The translations under genes were made by a program, and so were the position numbers. Below the pieces are notes generated by a model. That model searched no databases and was not told where the DNA came from. It saw only the letters and a program-made list of their open reading frames with translations. A stretch of DNA of 64,000 nucleotides from the NCBI GenBank assembly GCA_023101885.1, contig JALPQD010000142.1, positions 1,650,125-1,714,124 on the forward strand, written 5' to 3'. Source of the DNA: Typhlomys cinereus (lineage: Eukaryota; Chordata; Mammalia; Rodentia; Platacanthomyidae). Shown here piece by piece: positions 22,862 to 33,833 of the stretch (the stretch's first letter is position 1; the number at the start of each line of letters is the position of its first letter).

Positions 22862-23097
22862 TCAGGATTTCTCAACCTTGCTTGGCGTTGTTGACATTTG
22901 CTTCCAAATCACTCTTTGTTGTGGGGGAGCTGTCTTGTGCAATGTAGGGTGTTCGGCAGCAGCCTTTGCCAGCCAGCCAGCCAGTAAATGCCAGCACTAC
23001 TCCTTTCTTCCTATTTGTGATCATTGAAAGTGTCTCCAGGCATTGTCACACGTCTCCGAGGGGCAGAAACATCTCCCATGGAAAACTATTGAGCTGC
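22862..23097 (-). mobile_element. MER20 hAT-Charlie DNA transposon relic
   Basis: On the plus strand the following segments appear in order: TTTCTCAACCTTGC, GTTGACATTTG, TTGTTGTGGGGGAGCTGTC, TTGTGCAATGTAGGGTGTTCGGCAGC and TAAATGCCAGCACTACTCC, then GTCTCCAGGCATTGTCACACGTCTCC, GGGGCAGAAACATC and AACTATTGAGCTGC. This is the antisense of MER20 across nearly its full length. MER20 is an ancient eutherian nonautonomous hAT element. Confidence 0.85.
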
Positions 23098-24274
23098 AGG
23101 TTATATTTAAATCTTCTGCCAAATGCATGGTCACCTCCAAAACTGAATAGATGTTTGTAAGCTCATAAAAAATGAGATGTTATATCTGTGGAGTTAGTAT
23201 ATGTCAATTATAAAAACAGGTAAAGTGGGTAGAAATTTGGGATGGGAGTAAGTTACCATGAAGAAATTCATTTAACCAGAATTCCATACATTTTTATTCA
23301 TGTTTCATCTCTTTTCTTTACAAATATTTGAGTCCCCAATTCTGAATCAATTTGAAACAATAAACTTTTTTTAAAACTTCAAATGAATGGAAATAATATT
23401 TCAGTTTTGCCATAAGTTGAATGCTTTCTCTGACTAGACCATTCTGTGGATTCCTCATGTACCTACTGGGAAATTTAATTTACAAAAAGTCTTATTTACA
23501 GGCGAATCTGTGTCAAGATGAGTAAGGATTCATGCTCAAGAGAGAACTGTGCTTTAGAAGTTCATGTGTGGACTTTTTGGTAGACACTTTAGCATAGGAG
23601 ACACATTCTACTGGGGTGGGGGATGACGACACTTCACTTGGCCCAGAAATCGGGTGACTGCTTTTTAAAACACATTTTGGTAATGATAAAACATGTTTTT
23701 ATACTTGTGGCCCATGGACCGAAGCTCTAGCCAATTGGAGGAAGGAAATGGCTGTATGGCAAAAGGAAGTATTTGTTTCCGCTATTGAAGCACATGGACT
23801 TTTGCCATCTTTGATAAAGAGTTGAATACTGTACACCCAAAGTCTGCTGCCCTCTTGAACCTTCATTGGTCAGCAGTTGGACTGTGTGAGCTGGTGCCAG
23901 TAGGGTGACTATTGTCTAAGCATTGTGTAACCTTACAACCGGAAATGGCTGACAGAGAAGTCTTGCAAGGTGAGGTCTTCCCAGTTTAGGATTATGGCAT
24001 ATGTTTCCTTTCTGTTCTGTGTCTGAGGCAAATTCCAGGTATAAAAAGATATGTGAAACCTGAAGATGTTTTATACTGATAGGTGACGTGAAATGCTTAG
24101 AAACTTCATTTGTTAGAACAGTAATAAATATACCTTCCAGCAATAAGTTTATATGGGATCCTATTGAAATTTCTATTGTCTTAAAAACTCTAGAGTGCTT
24201 TCTAATGTCTGTGTGTTGTTCATACGTTTGTTTTTGAACTGAGTGACTGGGTAGTATGTAGGAATCTGTGTGTC

Positions 24275-24278
<4 letters not shown>
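23098..24278. other. Unique non-coding stretch
   Basis: AT-rich, with no gene or confidently assigned repeat. Confidence 0.5.

Positions 24279-24327
<49 letters not shown>
24279..24327. repeat. (TG)n microsatellite
   Basis: A pure TG run of about 49 bases. Confidence 0.95.
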
Positions 24328-24329
<2 letters not shown>

Positions 24330-24885
24330 CTCAGGAAGACTGTTTCTGATATTCTTAGCTTTATGTCACTTAATTTCTATACATTTATGCATCTTACTTA
24401 AATAAGGAGAGTAATATATCATTCACAGCTGTTGCTGACCAAAGCTACTCAGAAGTGGGTGGAGGAAGAGGCAGAGCTAATGTGTTCAGGTTCTGCATTT
24501 TGAAAGCATATCTGTGACAGTCAATCTGCACTGATAGCAACTGGCTTGCAGACCGCAGATCAAGCAGATAGTTGTGTTATATTTGGCCAAATATGCAGTG
24601 GAGGTCATAGTGATAAATACCACCCATATAGAATAAAACTGGTGGAATACATACAGTTGTCATACTTACCCTTAATGACATATCATTAACGTGTGGCGTT
24701 GATTAGTTAGGCTACAACTTGTCTATAAAGCTATTAGTATGTGACACTTGACTTTTATTAGCTTGCCAAGAGGAAAAAAATGACATGAAAATGCATAATT
24801 GCAGAAAAGGAAGATGTTTGGTTTCTAGTATGAATGGGCAGTGATGTTTTATTGATAAGTGTATTTGAATTACAAGAAATATTTA

Positions 24886-25097
24886 GGAGCTGGGGAGATG
24901 GTTGACTAAGCATAAGGACCCTGAGTTCAGATCCCAGCATCCATGTAGAAACCTGGGCACAGCACTGGGTGCCTGTAATCCCAGTAGTGCTCAGGAGGTA
25001 GAGACAGGAGGATCCCGGGGGTTGGTCTGCCAGCCTGTCTTACCCAAGCTATGAAACCAAGTCATGTAAGAGATGCTCTGTCAAAGCTAAGGTGGAG
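24886..25097 (+). mobile_element. B4-type SINE, 5' part
   Basis: A tRNA-like head (GGAGCTGGGGAGATGG, CTGAGTTCAGATCCCAGCATCC) is followed by the B1-like central part (GGGTGCCTGTAATCCCAGTAG, GGAGGTAGAGACAGGAGGATCC). The match stops after CTAAGGTGGAG at 25087-25097, where an L1 end is inserted. The element resumes at about 25314. Confidence 0.85.
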
Positions 25098-25313
25098 CTG
25101 GTGGGCCCCTCGTGCTCCAGCAGGTGCCCACAGGCACTTGCCAATGCAGGCGTCCCTGATGGGGCCCAGTGGATCACATACATGTAGGGGGACATGGAGC
25201 TGGAGGGAAACTGTTTGGAAAGGCGAACAGATAAGGAGTTGGGGAATGGGAAATAGAGGATGAAAACATATAAATTCATTATATTTATATGCAGAAGCTT
25301 CGAGGAATAAAGT
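25098..25313 (+). mobile_element. LINE-1 3' end inserted in the B4
   Basis: GTGGGCCCCTCGTGCTCCAGC, then GGGGCCCAGTGGATCACATAC, AGGGAAACTGTTTGG and AAATTCATTATATTTATATGC followed by AATAAAGTAAATAAG, follows the order of rodent Lx-type L1 3' UTR ends, which finish in '...attatatacatgtatgaaattgtcaaagaataaa'. Only the 3' end is present, consistent with a 5'-truncated insertion. Confidence 0.65.
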
Positions 25314-25440
25314 AAATAAGAAGATAGAGAATGACTGAGGTCGACATGTGGTGTCAATCTTTGACTACCACGCATACAGACATGTGACATGTATGTATGC
25401 AACACCCCCCCACACACACACTCATTCAAACGTATATCCA
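25314..25440 (+). mobile_element. B4-type SINE, 3' part
   Basis: AATAAGAAGATAGAGAATGAC, then GGTCGACATGTGGTGTC and a CA-rich tail, continues the interrupted B4 ('...ataaggtggagagcaatagaggaagacacccgatgtcgacctctggcctccaca'). Confidence 0.7.
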
Positions 25441-26109
25441 TCAAATGTATGGTCCCGCCAAACTTACCAGAATAGATAGCGTAGACTGGGGTCAGTTCCT
25501 CCTTACTTTAGAATGCACATTTCTGGATAATGTTCTGTGCTCTCCCATTCTCCACATTATCATGGGGTAGAGCTGAGCATCTCCATTAATGCATATTATA
25601 GGCTGATAGATAGTTTTCTTTTCAATCTTTCTATTAAAACAGTTGAGGGAAAAGGACTTTTTAGAGCAGTTAGGAAGGATCCTTAGCCACACTGGGCTTC
25701 ATCCTCTTGCACTTTAACACTGTCAGTATTAAAAGAAATGCCAATAGACTCAGATCAGATTATATGACCTGCCCTGCCTTTGCACAGCGTTATGCCTCAA
25801 TCTCCCCAAAATTCTCATTATCATTAACCCCAGAGGTTTGGGGATTGCTGTAGGTACTTCGCAAAAGACTCTCCCAGACTTAAGCACCTATGTTCTAGAT
25901 ACTTAAAACATTGGATACGCAGACAAGGGGCCAAGAGATAATGAAGGAGCTGAATTAGTGCTTCCTTGATTCTTTAGGAAAACTTTATAACAGAAGAGGA
26001 ATTTCAGGAACTGTTCATTGATGAGAAATAATTGTGGCTAGGGGCTGGGAAGAAGGAAGAGAAATAAAATATGATTGAGTAGTTCTTGAGTGCTGATTGA
26101 TAATTTATT
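25441..26109. other. Unique non-coding stretch
   Basis: No feature that I can support. Confidence 0.5.
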
Positions 26110-26320
26110 AATGTCTAACATCTACTGAACATTCATTGTATGCCTGGCTAGATATCAACCTATTTGTTCTCCACCTGGCTTTGGAGGTAGTTCCTGATAT
26201 CATTTCCATTTTACATCTTGAGAACTGAGGTCTAAGGAGTGTCTATGAGTGTCTTAAGTTTCTTCAGCTTATTAGAGGTAGAGCCAAGAATAGAATTCAG
26301 AAAGCCAGATTTATAACGTA
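26110..26320 (+). mobile_element. MIR SINE relic
   Basis: AACATCTACTGAACATTC, TATGCCTGGCTAG, ATATCATTTCCATTTTACATC, GAGAACTGAGGTC and AGAGGTAGAGCCAAGAATAG appear in MIR order, so nearly the whole element is covered. Confidence 0.75.
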
Positions 26321-26354
26321 TGTCTGAAATAGTGCCTCCATTTACCTAACTTAG

Positions 26355-26450
26355 CTTCTACCACAGTTTTCCCAAGAGAGGTTAAGTATGCCCAGGGCAG
26401 AGGAAGGGTTAGAACTCAGATCCTGACTTTCTTAGAAGTCTGTACTTTTT
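26355..26450 (+). mobile_element. Second MIR relic, 3' half
   Basis: CCCAAGAGAGGTTAAGTATGCCC, GGGCAGAGGAAGGGTTAGAAC and TCAGATCCTGACTTTC match the MIR 3' half again, immediately after a MIR that already contained this half. Two separate insertions or a duplication are needed. Confidence 0.6.
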
Positions 26451-26659
26451 CTTACTGTCAAGAGAGGTTGTCTGGCAAAAGCTCAGAGGTGTAGCTGTTG
26501 GTAGGTCTGCCTCTTTCCCCCCTTAAAGATAGTTAAGGTTATGAAGATGCCCATGAGGTTGCTTCCTACTTCTTAGTAAGGCGGGGGGGCTTGCTGACTG
26601 AGATCTCTGGGGCTCTTTCTGGTTATGCTGCCTTGATATGGTCGTCCGTCTCTGTCACC

Positions 26660-26900
26660 GCTGGCTGGCCTTCATTCCATTCACTGAGCCCCTTCGCATT
26701 CCATTGGGCTGTACAACTCCTGTTTGTAAATCTTTTAAGTGTGCACATTAAAAAAGTAATTAAGTTGCCATTATAATTTATAGGATGCCTGAACTCAATC
26801 ACCTAATTAAAGTGCTAGAGAGGAGAGGTGGCAGGTTCATGTGCATTTATTAAGTATTGCTGGATTAATTATGTAGGGATTTTGAACCCAGTGAAAGAAA
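26660..26900. promoter_or_regulatory. Candidate conserved enhancer-like block
   Basis: A repeat-free AT-rich block with dense homeodomain-type cores: AAGTAATTAAGTTGCC (26752-26767), ATAATTTATAGG (26773-26784), CACCTAATTAAAGTGC (26800-26815) and GGATTAATTATGTAGG (26862-26877). The AAGTG/TTAAGTG motifs resemble NKX2-type sites. Such clusters are frequent in developmental enhancers. Conservation has not been tested. Confidence 0.4.
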
Positions 26901-27118
26901 AAAGTGGTGCTAATGTGATTCCTTGAAGTCTTTCCATTTCTGTGCTTCCCAGTTTAATAATTTGAACCCCCTCATTAGTTAGGATCAGGATCCTAAGATC
27001 TTTTTTTGGAGGGGAGGGAGTAAATTTATAATAAAATTTTGTCACTAGCCATTTTCTTAAAATGTTCCTGTCAGCATCAATGCTTCCAATACTACACGCT
27101 AACTACATATATAATTAA

Positions 27119-27300
27119 AAGAACAATAGCAAGCCAGCGAGATGGCTCAGCATGTAAAGGCACATGCATGCAAACCTGGACACTGGAGTTTGTTTGCTTG
27201 ATCCCTCTTACAGTAGAGAACAGAACTGACTTAGAAAAACTATCATCATGGGACATATACACATATTCTCCTTCTTCACCCCCCCAGAAACTTTAAAAAG
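27119..27300 (+). mobile_element. B3-type SINE
   Basis: The head AAGCCAGCGAGATGGCTCAGC is followed by a degraded B-box region, then AGAGAACAGAACTGACTT, the B3 'gagaactgactcc' segment. Short flanking duplications AGAACAATAG (27119-27128) and AGAACAATAC (27301-27310) support an insertion. Confidence 0.65.
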
Positions 27301-27949
27301 AGAACAATACAGAACACAACTTGAAAAAAAAAAACAAAAAGAAAACACAACTTGAGTTCACTGGGCTCTATTGCAGCTAGCAGTTCATAGTCTGGATATA
27401 AATCTGGCAAATCTGGGATCCCTGGGACCATTCAGTGAAGGTTTGGCCTTTCTGAAGCATCAAAGGCTGTCAAGAAACTTACTTCGTTGTTGGAGAATAA
27501 AAAGCAATGGCAACAAAAGCAGCATTCACATGTCCCAATCAAATAGGTTGCAACGAAACTATCATCATTGGAGGAATCTGTGATTGAAGCCTCTCTTTTG
27601 TAGTCCAAGCACTGGTACAGACAGGTAGAGACAATGACTTGGGAGGCAAGTGTGGGATGTGAAGGAGTCCTGTGGCATCAGGACCTTCACGGAACAGACA
27701 CCAAGGAACTCAGCTGAGTATTGTCTGTGTGAATGATAGATTCTGTACAGTATACTTCTCTTTTCTCTTTTTTTTTTTTTTTGGGAGGAGTGGTGGGAGG
27801 ATTAGTTAAACCATATTCTCTAATTCTGAAAGGAGATCTCCTTAACATTGGAAGAAAAGAGGAGAGAAGCAGTAGAAAGAGTGAAGCATTGAACTAAAGG
27901 GTCTTATAACATGTAGATATATTGAGTACTGAAAAGTTATTGAGTGAGC
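27301..27949. other. Unique non-coding stretch
   Basis: A T-run lies at about 27769-27781 and an A-rich run at 27324-27345. No gene recognised. Confidence 0.5.
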
Positions 27950-28215
27950 CCTGGGAGATAACTCAGGGGATAGAATCCCTTGCCTCGCAAACTGGAGACC
28001 TATGTGGTGGAGTGCAGCTATAATCCCAGGATTCCAACAATGGGATGGGAACAAAGACAGGAGAATAGTACAGAAGCTCATAGGCCAGATAGCCTGGCAT
28101 AAAGTAGGACATGAACAAGCAGAGAGACCTTCCTCAACCAGGTAGAAGGAGAGAATCCAGCTCCCCAAAGTTCTCTTTCATATGTGTGCCAAGGCCTGCA
28201 CACATATACAATAAG
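27950..28215 (+). mobile_element. B4/RSINE1-type SINE
   Basis: The head GCCCTGGGAGATAACTCAGGGG and the B1-like centre (GCAGCTATAATCCCAGGATTCC) are followed by GAGAGAATCCAGCTCCCCAAAGTTCTC and a TGTGTGCCAAGGCCTGCACACAT tail. The 'ctcccaaaagttgtcctctg' type 3' part suggests the RSINE1/B4 group. Confidence 0.65.
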
Positions 28216-28655
28216 GTCAGCACAATGTGAATTAACAGATTTCATCTGTAAATTCTCATTTTCTTTATCCCCTAGAACCATACTACATGTCCATGGCTTA
28301 TGATGAATTTCTTTGCATATCATTTATTCTTCTCTGAGTTGACCTGCAATGTAGTTGAAATGTTAGTAGTAGTGAAATTGTTGTGACCTGGATGTCAACT
28401 TCATTGGACAAATTCATTTTTGGTGCTCAGCTGTGATATCACAGACAACAGCTCCTCTGTGTTTTGAGGACAGTGTCTCTCCTACCTCCTTTCTAGGTTA
28501 GAACTTCTATACTTTTTCCATTTGAGACCTCGTCCTCCTACAAAAAACTTTGTATACATTGCCAAGTATACAGACATATAAAATAGGTTCACAAATTAAA
28601 CACTTACTGATAATAATGAAGAATGTATTTTTAAACAATTTTCAATTTTCATTTA
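28216..28655. other. Unique non-coding stretch
   Basis: No feature that I can support with confidence. Confidence 0.45.
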
Positions 28656-28659
28656 ATTT

Positions 28660-28765
28660 CAACACCATATGTGGTGGCACATGATCCCAGCACTTAGTAA
28701 GGTGGAGAAGGAGCTCAGAAGCTCTTGGCCAGCTTCACCTATTTGAGACCCTGTTTCAGAAGACA
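28660..28765 (+). mobile_element. Old B1-type SINE
   Basis: TATGTGGTGGCACATGATCCCAGCAC, then GGTGGAGAAGGAGC, TTGGCCAGCTTCACC and TTGAGACCCTGTTTCAG, follows B1 from its 5' end to the '...gagaccctgtctcaaa' end. Confidence 0.8.
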
Positions 28766-29548
28766 ATAAATTAATTCAAAAATTCTCTATTAATGCTGAA
28801 ATCAGGTGTATGTGCTCATTTGTTTTTACATAATCAAATCATGTGTGAATATTTGATGTTTCAGGACATCTTCAAAGTTTGTTGGAGCTGATTGATATTC
28901 TAATTTTATAATCTGCAGTTTTGAGAATGCCACTTTGCATAAATATGCAGTACAAAATGGCAGGAGTATGTTTAGAGCCATTTCAAAAACTGTTAGAAAT
29001 TCTACCCTAACCTCAAGCCAAAATTTAATGAACTACTTTTTTTGGTACAGCTCAAGTCAGCAACTCAAACATCCATATAAAAAATGAAATATTCAAAAAA
29101 ATCAAATATTCCCAAAAATGCCATCCAAAGGGATACTAATTTGATACTTCCATGGTAAGGAATAATGGTAGGCAAACAGAAAAATTTTTGTTCTTTTGTG
29201 ATCAAATCGTTATATTTGTACAAGATCATAGAACTTAGTTCATCCAGTAAAGAAAGTAGTAGCCCTGTGGCTCATGATATACAATAGTCTGGAGGCTGGG
29301 CAGCTGCCTTAAGCAGAGTTTCTTGACATTGTGTGGTGTAAGGGCATGCAAAGTGTATGTGTTGGTGTTCAGAAGTTTCAGTGAAGCCAAATTTTTGGTT
29401 ATTAAATTTCAGAAAACTTTCATGCCAAATATTTTAGGACCTCTACCTCTATTATGCAGCCCAATATGGTTTTGCAGCCACAGTGTTAAGAAGTTGAGTC
29501 CTGATCTCCAGATCCCTCACAATATATCAGGCAGAAATGCCGACAGAC
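28766..29548. other. Unique AT-rich stretch
   Basis: Repeat-free and AT-rich. It includes CTTTGCATAAATATGCAGTAC (28933-28953), a near-palindromic POU/octamer-like site. No gene recognised. Confidence 0.45.
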
Positions 29549-29654
29549 TATGATTCTAGCCCTGGAAGATAGAGCCTAGGAAACTCCAAAACAAAGCAAT
29601 AAAGAGATAAAATAATTCTGGATGATTTCTGTGTCTGTGTGTCTCTACAGGCAT

Positions 29655-29696
<42 letters not shown>

Positions 29697-29752
29697 TCAA
29701 GTACCTTCTTGTATATACACACACGCACACACACACACACATACACAAGCTG
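29549..29752 (+). mobile_element. Unnamed-family SINE, head missing
   Basis: GATTCTAGCCCTGGAAGATAG, AACTCCAAAACAAAGCAAT, AATAATTCTGGATGATTTC and CTCTACAGGCATGCACATAC match the body of the SINE at 60221, with a (CA)n tail broken by CAAGTACCTTCTTGTATAT. The tRNA-like head is absent. Confidence 0.7.
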
Positions 29753-29864
29753 AGTTCTAGGCTACTACAACAATTGGGAAGGAAATCTCAAGGTTCCACA
29801 GACACGCTGTTGTGTGTTAGGCAGAGGAAGAGTAGAGTAGGTTTTAGTTTCAGGCTGCGAACTG

Positions 29865-29919
29865 GGAGAGACAGAGAGAGAGAGACAGACAGACAGAGAC
29901 AGAGACAGAGACAGAGACA
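29865..29919. repeat. (GACA)n/(GAGACA)n repeat
   Basis: A purine-rich array of GAGACA and GACA units. Confidence 0.9.
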
Positions 29920-30681
29920 ACGAGAGATATCGGAGGGAAATACTGGACCCGGCCAGCATAAAGTCAAAAAAGGACTCCTCTAACATTCCCCCAGCCCACA
30001 CAACCACAGCCCTTTCTCTGGTCTGGCTTACTGGGTGGCCTTTCCAAAGGAAGGGGGCAAAGGCAAATCATAAAGGTTTAATTTGAAAATTGCTAACACA
30101 CATCTGTCCTCTTAATAGAATCCCTTTTCTCTTTTCTTCCTTTTTTTTTTTTTTTTTACAACAGCATAAACATTTTTTCCAACAGAGCTGTGTAAAGTCA
30201 GTGGGATGTGGTTTAAATGATGAGTGTGTTGATAAGTGTTTTAGGGACCTGTGGACTGTAGATATTTCTTGAATCTTTCCTTGCTGGGATGTCAAGTCTC
30301 TCATGCATATACCTGTGTCTTGTTCCTTAGGGGTCCCACACATCTGTTCCAGAGAAAGAGATAGAATAGGTACCACCAAATATGCAGTATGCAAAAGCAC
30401 ATTTATCTGGATGTGGATATGGGGTGCTTTGTTTTGAAAACTTTTGAGTTCCTATTTTCCACAGACTTTCATTCTGGCATGACATTTGCTTATTGAATTT
30501 ACCTCATTGGTGAAAGATGTTTTAAACTTACTTAATTTCCCTGTTACTTCTATAACTCAATGAAATCTCTAATAGTATTCATAACTTGATATTTACCATG
30601 TACTTCCTTACAGTTTGCTAATATTATACCTTATATGACCTTGATATTTCACGAAGCAACATTTTAGAAAAGTATGCATAG
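29920..30681. other. Unique non-coding stretch
   Basis: A T-run at 30141-30158 precedes ACAACAG and looks like a splice acceptor, but no following exon is supported. No gene. Confidence 0.45.
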
Positions 30682-30913
30682 AGGCTGGAGAGATGGCTCA
30701 GAGGTTAAGCCTCTGCCTCACAAGCAGAAGTACCTGAGTTCAGATTCCAGATTCCACATAAAAATGCCAGGCAGAAACGGCTTGTCCAGCACTTCCAACC
30801 ATGGAAGGTGGAGCCTGGGAAATCTCAAAGTGAAGCCAAAAGGTGGTTAGAGCAATCCAGGATGATTCCCACTTCACTCTTGGGCCTCCACAGGCACAAA
30901 CAGTGCCTTCTCG

Positions 30914-30948
<35 letters not shown>

Positions 30949-30960
30949 AATAAAATAAAA
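30682..30960 (+). mobile_element. Unnamed-family SINE, full-length
   Basis: A good head (GGCTGGAGAGATGGCTCAG, TGAGTTCAGATTCC) and the complete shared body end with (CA)n and AAATAAAATAAAA. Imperfect target-site duplications: AGTATGCATA at 30671-30680 and AGTGTGCATA at 30962-30971. Confidence 0.85.
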
Positions 30961-30971
30961 GAGTGTGCATA

Positions 30972-32079
30972 ATAGCAATGACTAGCCATTCATCATTTGA
31001 ATAAGTTAATTCATAATTTCCACAAAGCTATCAAATTTTCAAATAAAAAGTGTCATATCTTAAGATCAGGAACATGTGATAAGGCAGAGAAAAGATGTGA
31101 CATGTTTTTAGGATTTATATTAAAATAACCCAAGCCAATGTATTATGATTAATAGCTTATTTAAGCATATGGGGGATTCAGTAAAATGTTACATTTTACA
31201 GTACAATACTGGAGCTTTGAAGAGCATGTATTAGAAAACCATAGCCAAATCTTTCTCATCACATGCAATACATATACTTGCCAAAGCGGCAAATCTGTTA
31301 TTATCACTCTTCAAAAGTCATTGAACTTGTAAAAAGTGTTTGAGGAAAGAGCAACATTTGCCTTTCACATCTTCAGCCTAGTACAAGAAATTCACTTTAT
31401 TCTCCCTGGTCATTGAGTTTGTAAAAAACAGGATACTTTCTTCTCTGTGATGGAGGTAACTCTGGTATTCAAAGAGAAAAACTCCGGGCTACATACAGAA
31501 GAAAATAACAATGAGTTTTAGCAGAGTGTGCTAGTTAGCTACATGCCCCTCTAACTTTATGAACCTCAAATTCCTTGAGAAGCAATGTTGTTGCAGTAGT
31601 ACAACCCAAGTCCTGTTTCCTTGCTGCTGTTGCTGGTTTGTATCATGGCAGAAAGCAAATGATCTTAAGCTGTTTCCTCATCTTCCCACAGCTGCCCAGC
31701 ATGGCCATCTGTTCTTTCAGGTAGACGGACCACTAATCTCCAGTAAGGCTGCTGTCCCGTCTCATCATCTTGCTTACCCTCTTTCTTAGGAGTCCTCTTT
31801 GAAATGAAATCCTTTTCTAAATAGGAGTCCCCCCCCACACACACAGTAGTTTCTATTTATAATCTGAAAGTGTGAGACTGACAACTTAGAACTTAGACAC
31901 TAAATTGTTTAGAAGGACAGGGCTAATTTTAAAAGCATGTAATTGATGACTTGTAAAGAAAGCCCAACTGTATCTCTCTCTTTTCTTTTTTGGTGTGTTA
32001 GATTTTTGTTTTATTACTTTTCAGTAACAGGTTGCTGGGAAATAGATGTATACATCTTAAAACAAAGCAAAGCAAAGAC
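30972..32079. other. Unique non-coding stretch
   Basis: AT-rich. The 31525-31800 part has the look of a decayed repeat (starting TGCTAGTTAGCTAC), but I could not assign it. Confidence 0.45.
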
Positions 32080-32410
32080 TGTGATTGGAAAGATGGCCCG
32101 ATGGATAAAATGCTTACCATGCAGGCATGGGGGTCTAGATTTGATCCCTAGAACCGTCATAAAAGCCAGTGTGGTAAGGAATACCTATCATCCCAGTACT
32201 TGGGATGTGGAGTCAGGAGGATCTCTGAAGCTTCCCAGCCACCCTAGCAAAATAAGCGAACTGTAGATTCACTGAGAGACTCTGTCTCAAGAAATAAGAC
32301 AGGTGGCTCTTCAGGAATGATACTTGAAGTTGAGGTCTGGCTTCCACACACGCATGTACATGTGTACCTCCCCCACATACATGCCTAAACATATCTGAAC
32401 ATACATATAC
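32080..32410 (+). mobile_element. B4-type SINE
   Basis: The order is: head GATTGGAAAGATGGCCC, B box TAGATTTGATCCC, B1-like centre (ATCATCCCAGTACTTGGG), AGAGACTCTGTCTCAAG, then GAAGTTGAGGTCTGGCTTCCACACACGC and a CA/TG-rich tail. This is full-length B4. Confidence 0.8.
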
Positions 32411-33520
32411 ACCTGTATACCTACTCATAAATAATTTTTAAGAAGAACAAACTTGCTCGGTTGTATACCAGGTCCTATTCTATTGAATTCAAGGATACTT
32501 GGGAGTAATTAGTACTTTGTTTAACTGGATATGTTGCTCCTAGTTCATGTATTATTCTCTTTTTAAAATCAGGCCTGGGTTTAGTTTCATATTATATTTA
32601 GTAAGATAAGATATTTCCCTTTTTTAAATGTATAAAACCATGGTTTACTCAATTCAAGTCTCCTGTACTTAGGCTGTGGCTTTTATGAATACGTAGCTTG
32701 CTATGTATCAGTCAAGTGGCTATCAACAGTAGGACGGCCATTCTTACTGACCTGCCAGTGAGTGTGGACTACCTGCCTGGTAACATGTGGGATAGCGAAC
32801 ATGCTATGAGCAGGATAGAAACAGAGATCTCTTGTTGTATTCGTCCTTTTCCTTTGTCACTGGGGTTACGCGTGTGAATACGCAGTTCATTTGTCATTCA
32901 TTGGCATGGGTCTCTTTTGTGGCCTTTTCCAGTTATCTGGTGCATGCAAGTACAATCTAAGTGGATCTCAACTTTGTTGATAATAGAGCCATGTTTTCTA
33001 AGAAATAGTGGTTTTCTCTTATATAAGATCGATCTGTCTTTTAAAAAGTTGTTTATTGTTTAGAAAAGTCGTGGAAACTGTGAAGAATGAAGCCCACTTA
33101 CTACCGGTGGTAGAAGTTACAGTAATGGATAGCTTCTAGAGCTTTATGAATGCATGTATATGTGATTTTTAGAATGCTTGAAATAAATGATAAGTGTATG
33201 TATTTATTTCACTTACATTCAGCTATTCAGTATTCATTCCTTGGGTTCTTTTACATGTGTGGATGTCCTGTGAAATGTGTATTTTTTGTACCTTCAAGTG
33301 TGATTATGGCTCAGAGATCATCTTATCCAATAAATTCAGAAAATATAGAGGGTCTGAAGGGATGGAGGCTTTTGTTGGATTTCTGTCTCTTCTTACAAAT
33401 AACTTATAGGAGAAAAGGAAGTTTGTACTTTCTCTCCTGTAGAATTGAACCAAAACTTAGATTTTGAAATCACTTAGACTCTCCTCTCTTTAGTGACTTT
33501 TAAAGAATTATACCTCTTTA
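32411..33520. other. Unique AT-rich stretch
   Basis: No gene or repeat recognised. The 105-codon frame at 33150-33467 has no domain. Confidence 0.5.
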
Positions 33521-33778
33521 GGACTGAAGAGATAGCTGAGGGGTTGACACTTTGCCTTGCGAGCAGAAGTATCTGAGTTCAAAGAATCCCAAATCCCACG
33601 CTAAAGAATGCCAGGTGGAAATGGCAGTGGCTTGTGCTTCCAGCTCTGGAAGATGGGAAATCCCAGAGTGAAGCAGAAAGGTAGTAGAAGCAATCCAGAT
33701 GACCTCTGAAGTCACCCTTCGGTCTCCACAGGCACACAGAGTGCCCTGATAATGCATATACAAGTCATGCACATATAC

Positions 33779-33779
<1 letters not shown>
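33521..33779 (+). mobile_element. Unnamed-family SINE, full-length
   Basis: The head GACTGAAGAGATAGCTGAGG and the shared body end in the adjacent (GATA)n. Imperfect duplications: GAATTATACCTC at 33505-33516 and GAATAATGCCTC at 33822-33833 (10 of 12). Confidence 0.8.

Positions 33780-33820
<41 letters not shown>
33780..33820. repeat. (GATA)10 microsatellite
   Basis: Ten perfect GATA units form the tail of the SINE. The Leu/Ser/Ile/Tyr-repeating frame on the minus strand is an artefact. Confidence 0.95.
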
Positions 33821-33833
33821 GGAATAATGCCTC

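Noticed and set aside
25381..25440. CRISPR-like or bacterial features suggested by short repeats
   Set aside because: All short repeats in the window are microsatellites or SINE tails. There are no spacer-repeat arrays, operons or ribosome-binding sites, and the DNA is clearly mammalian.
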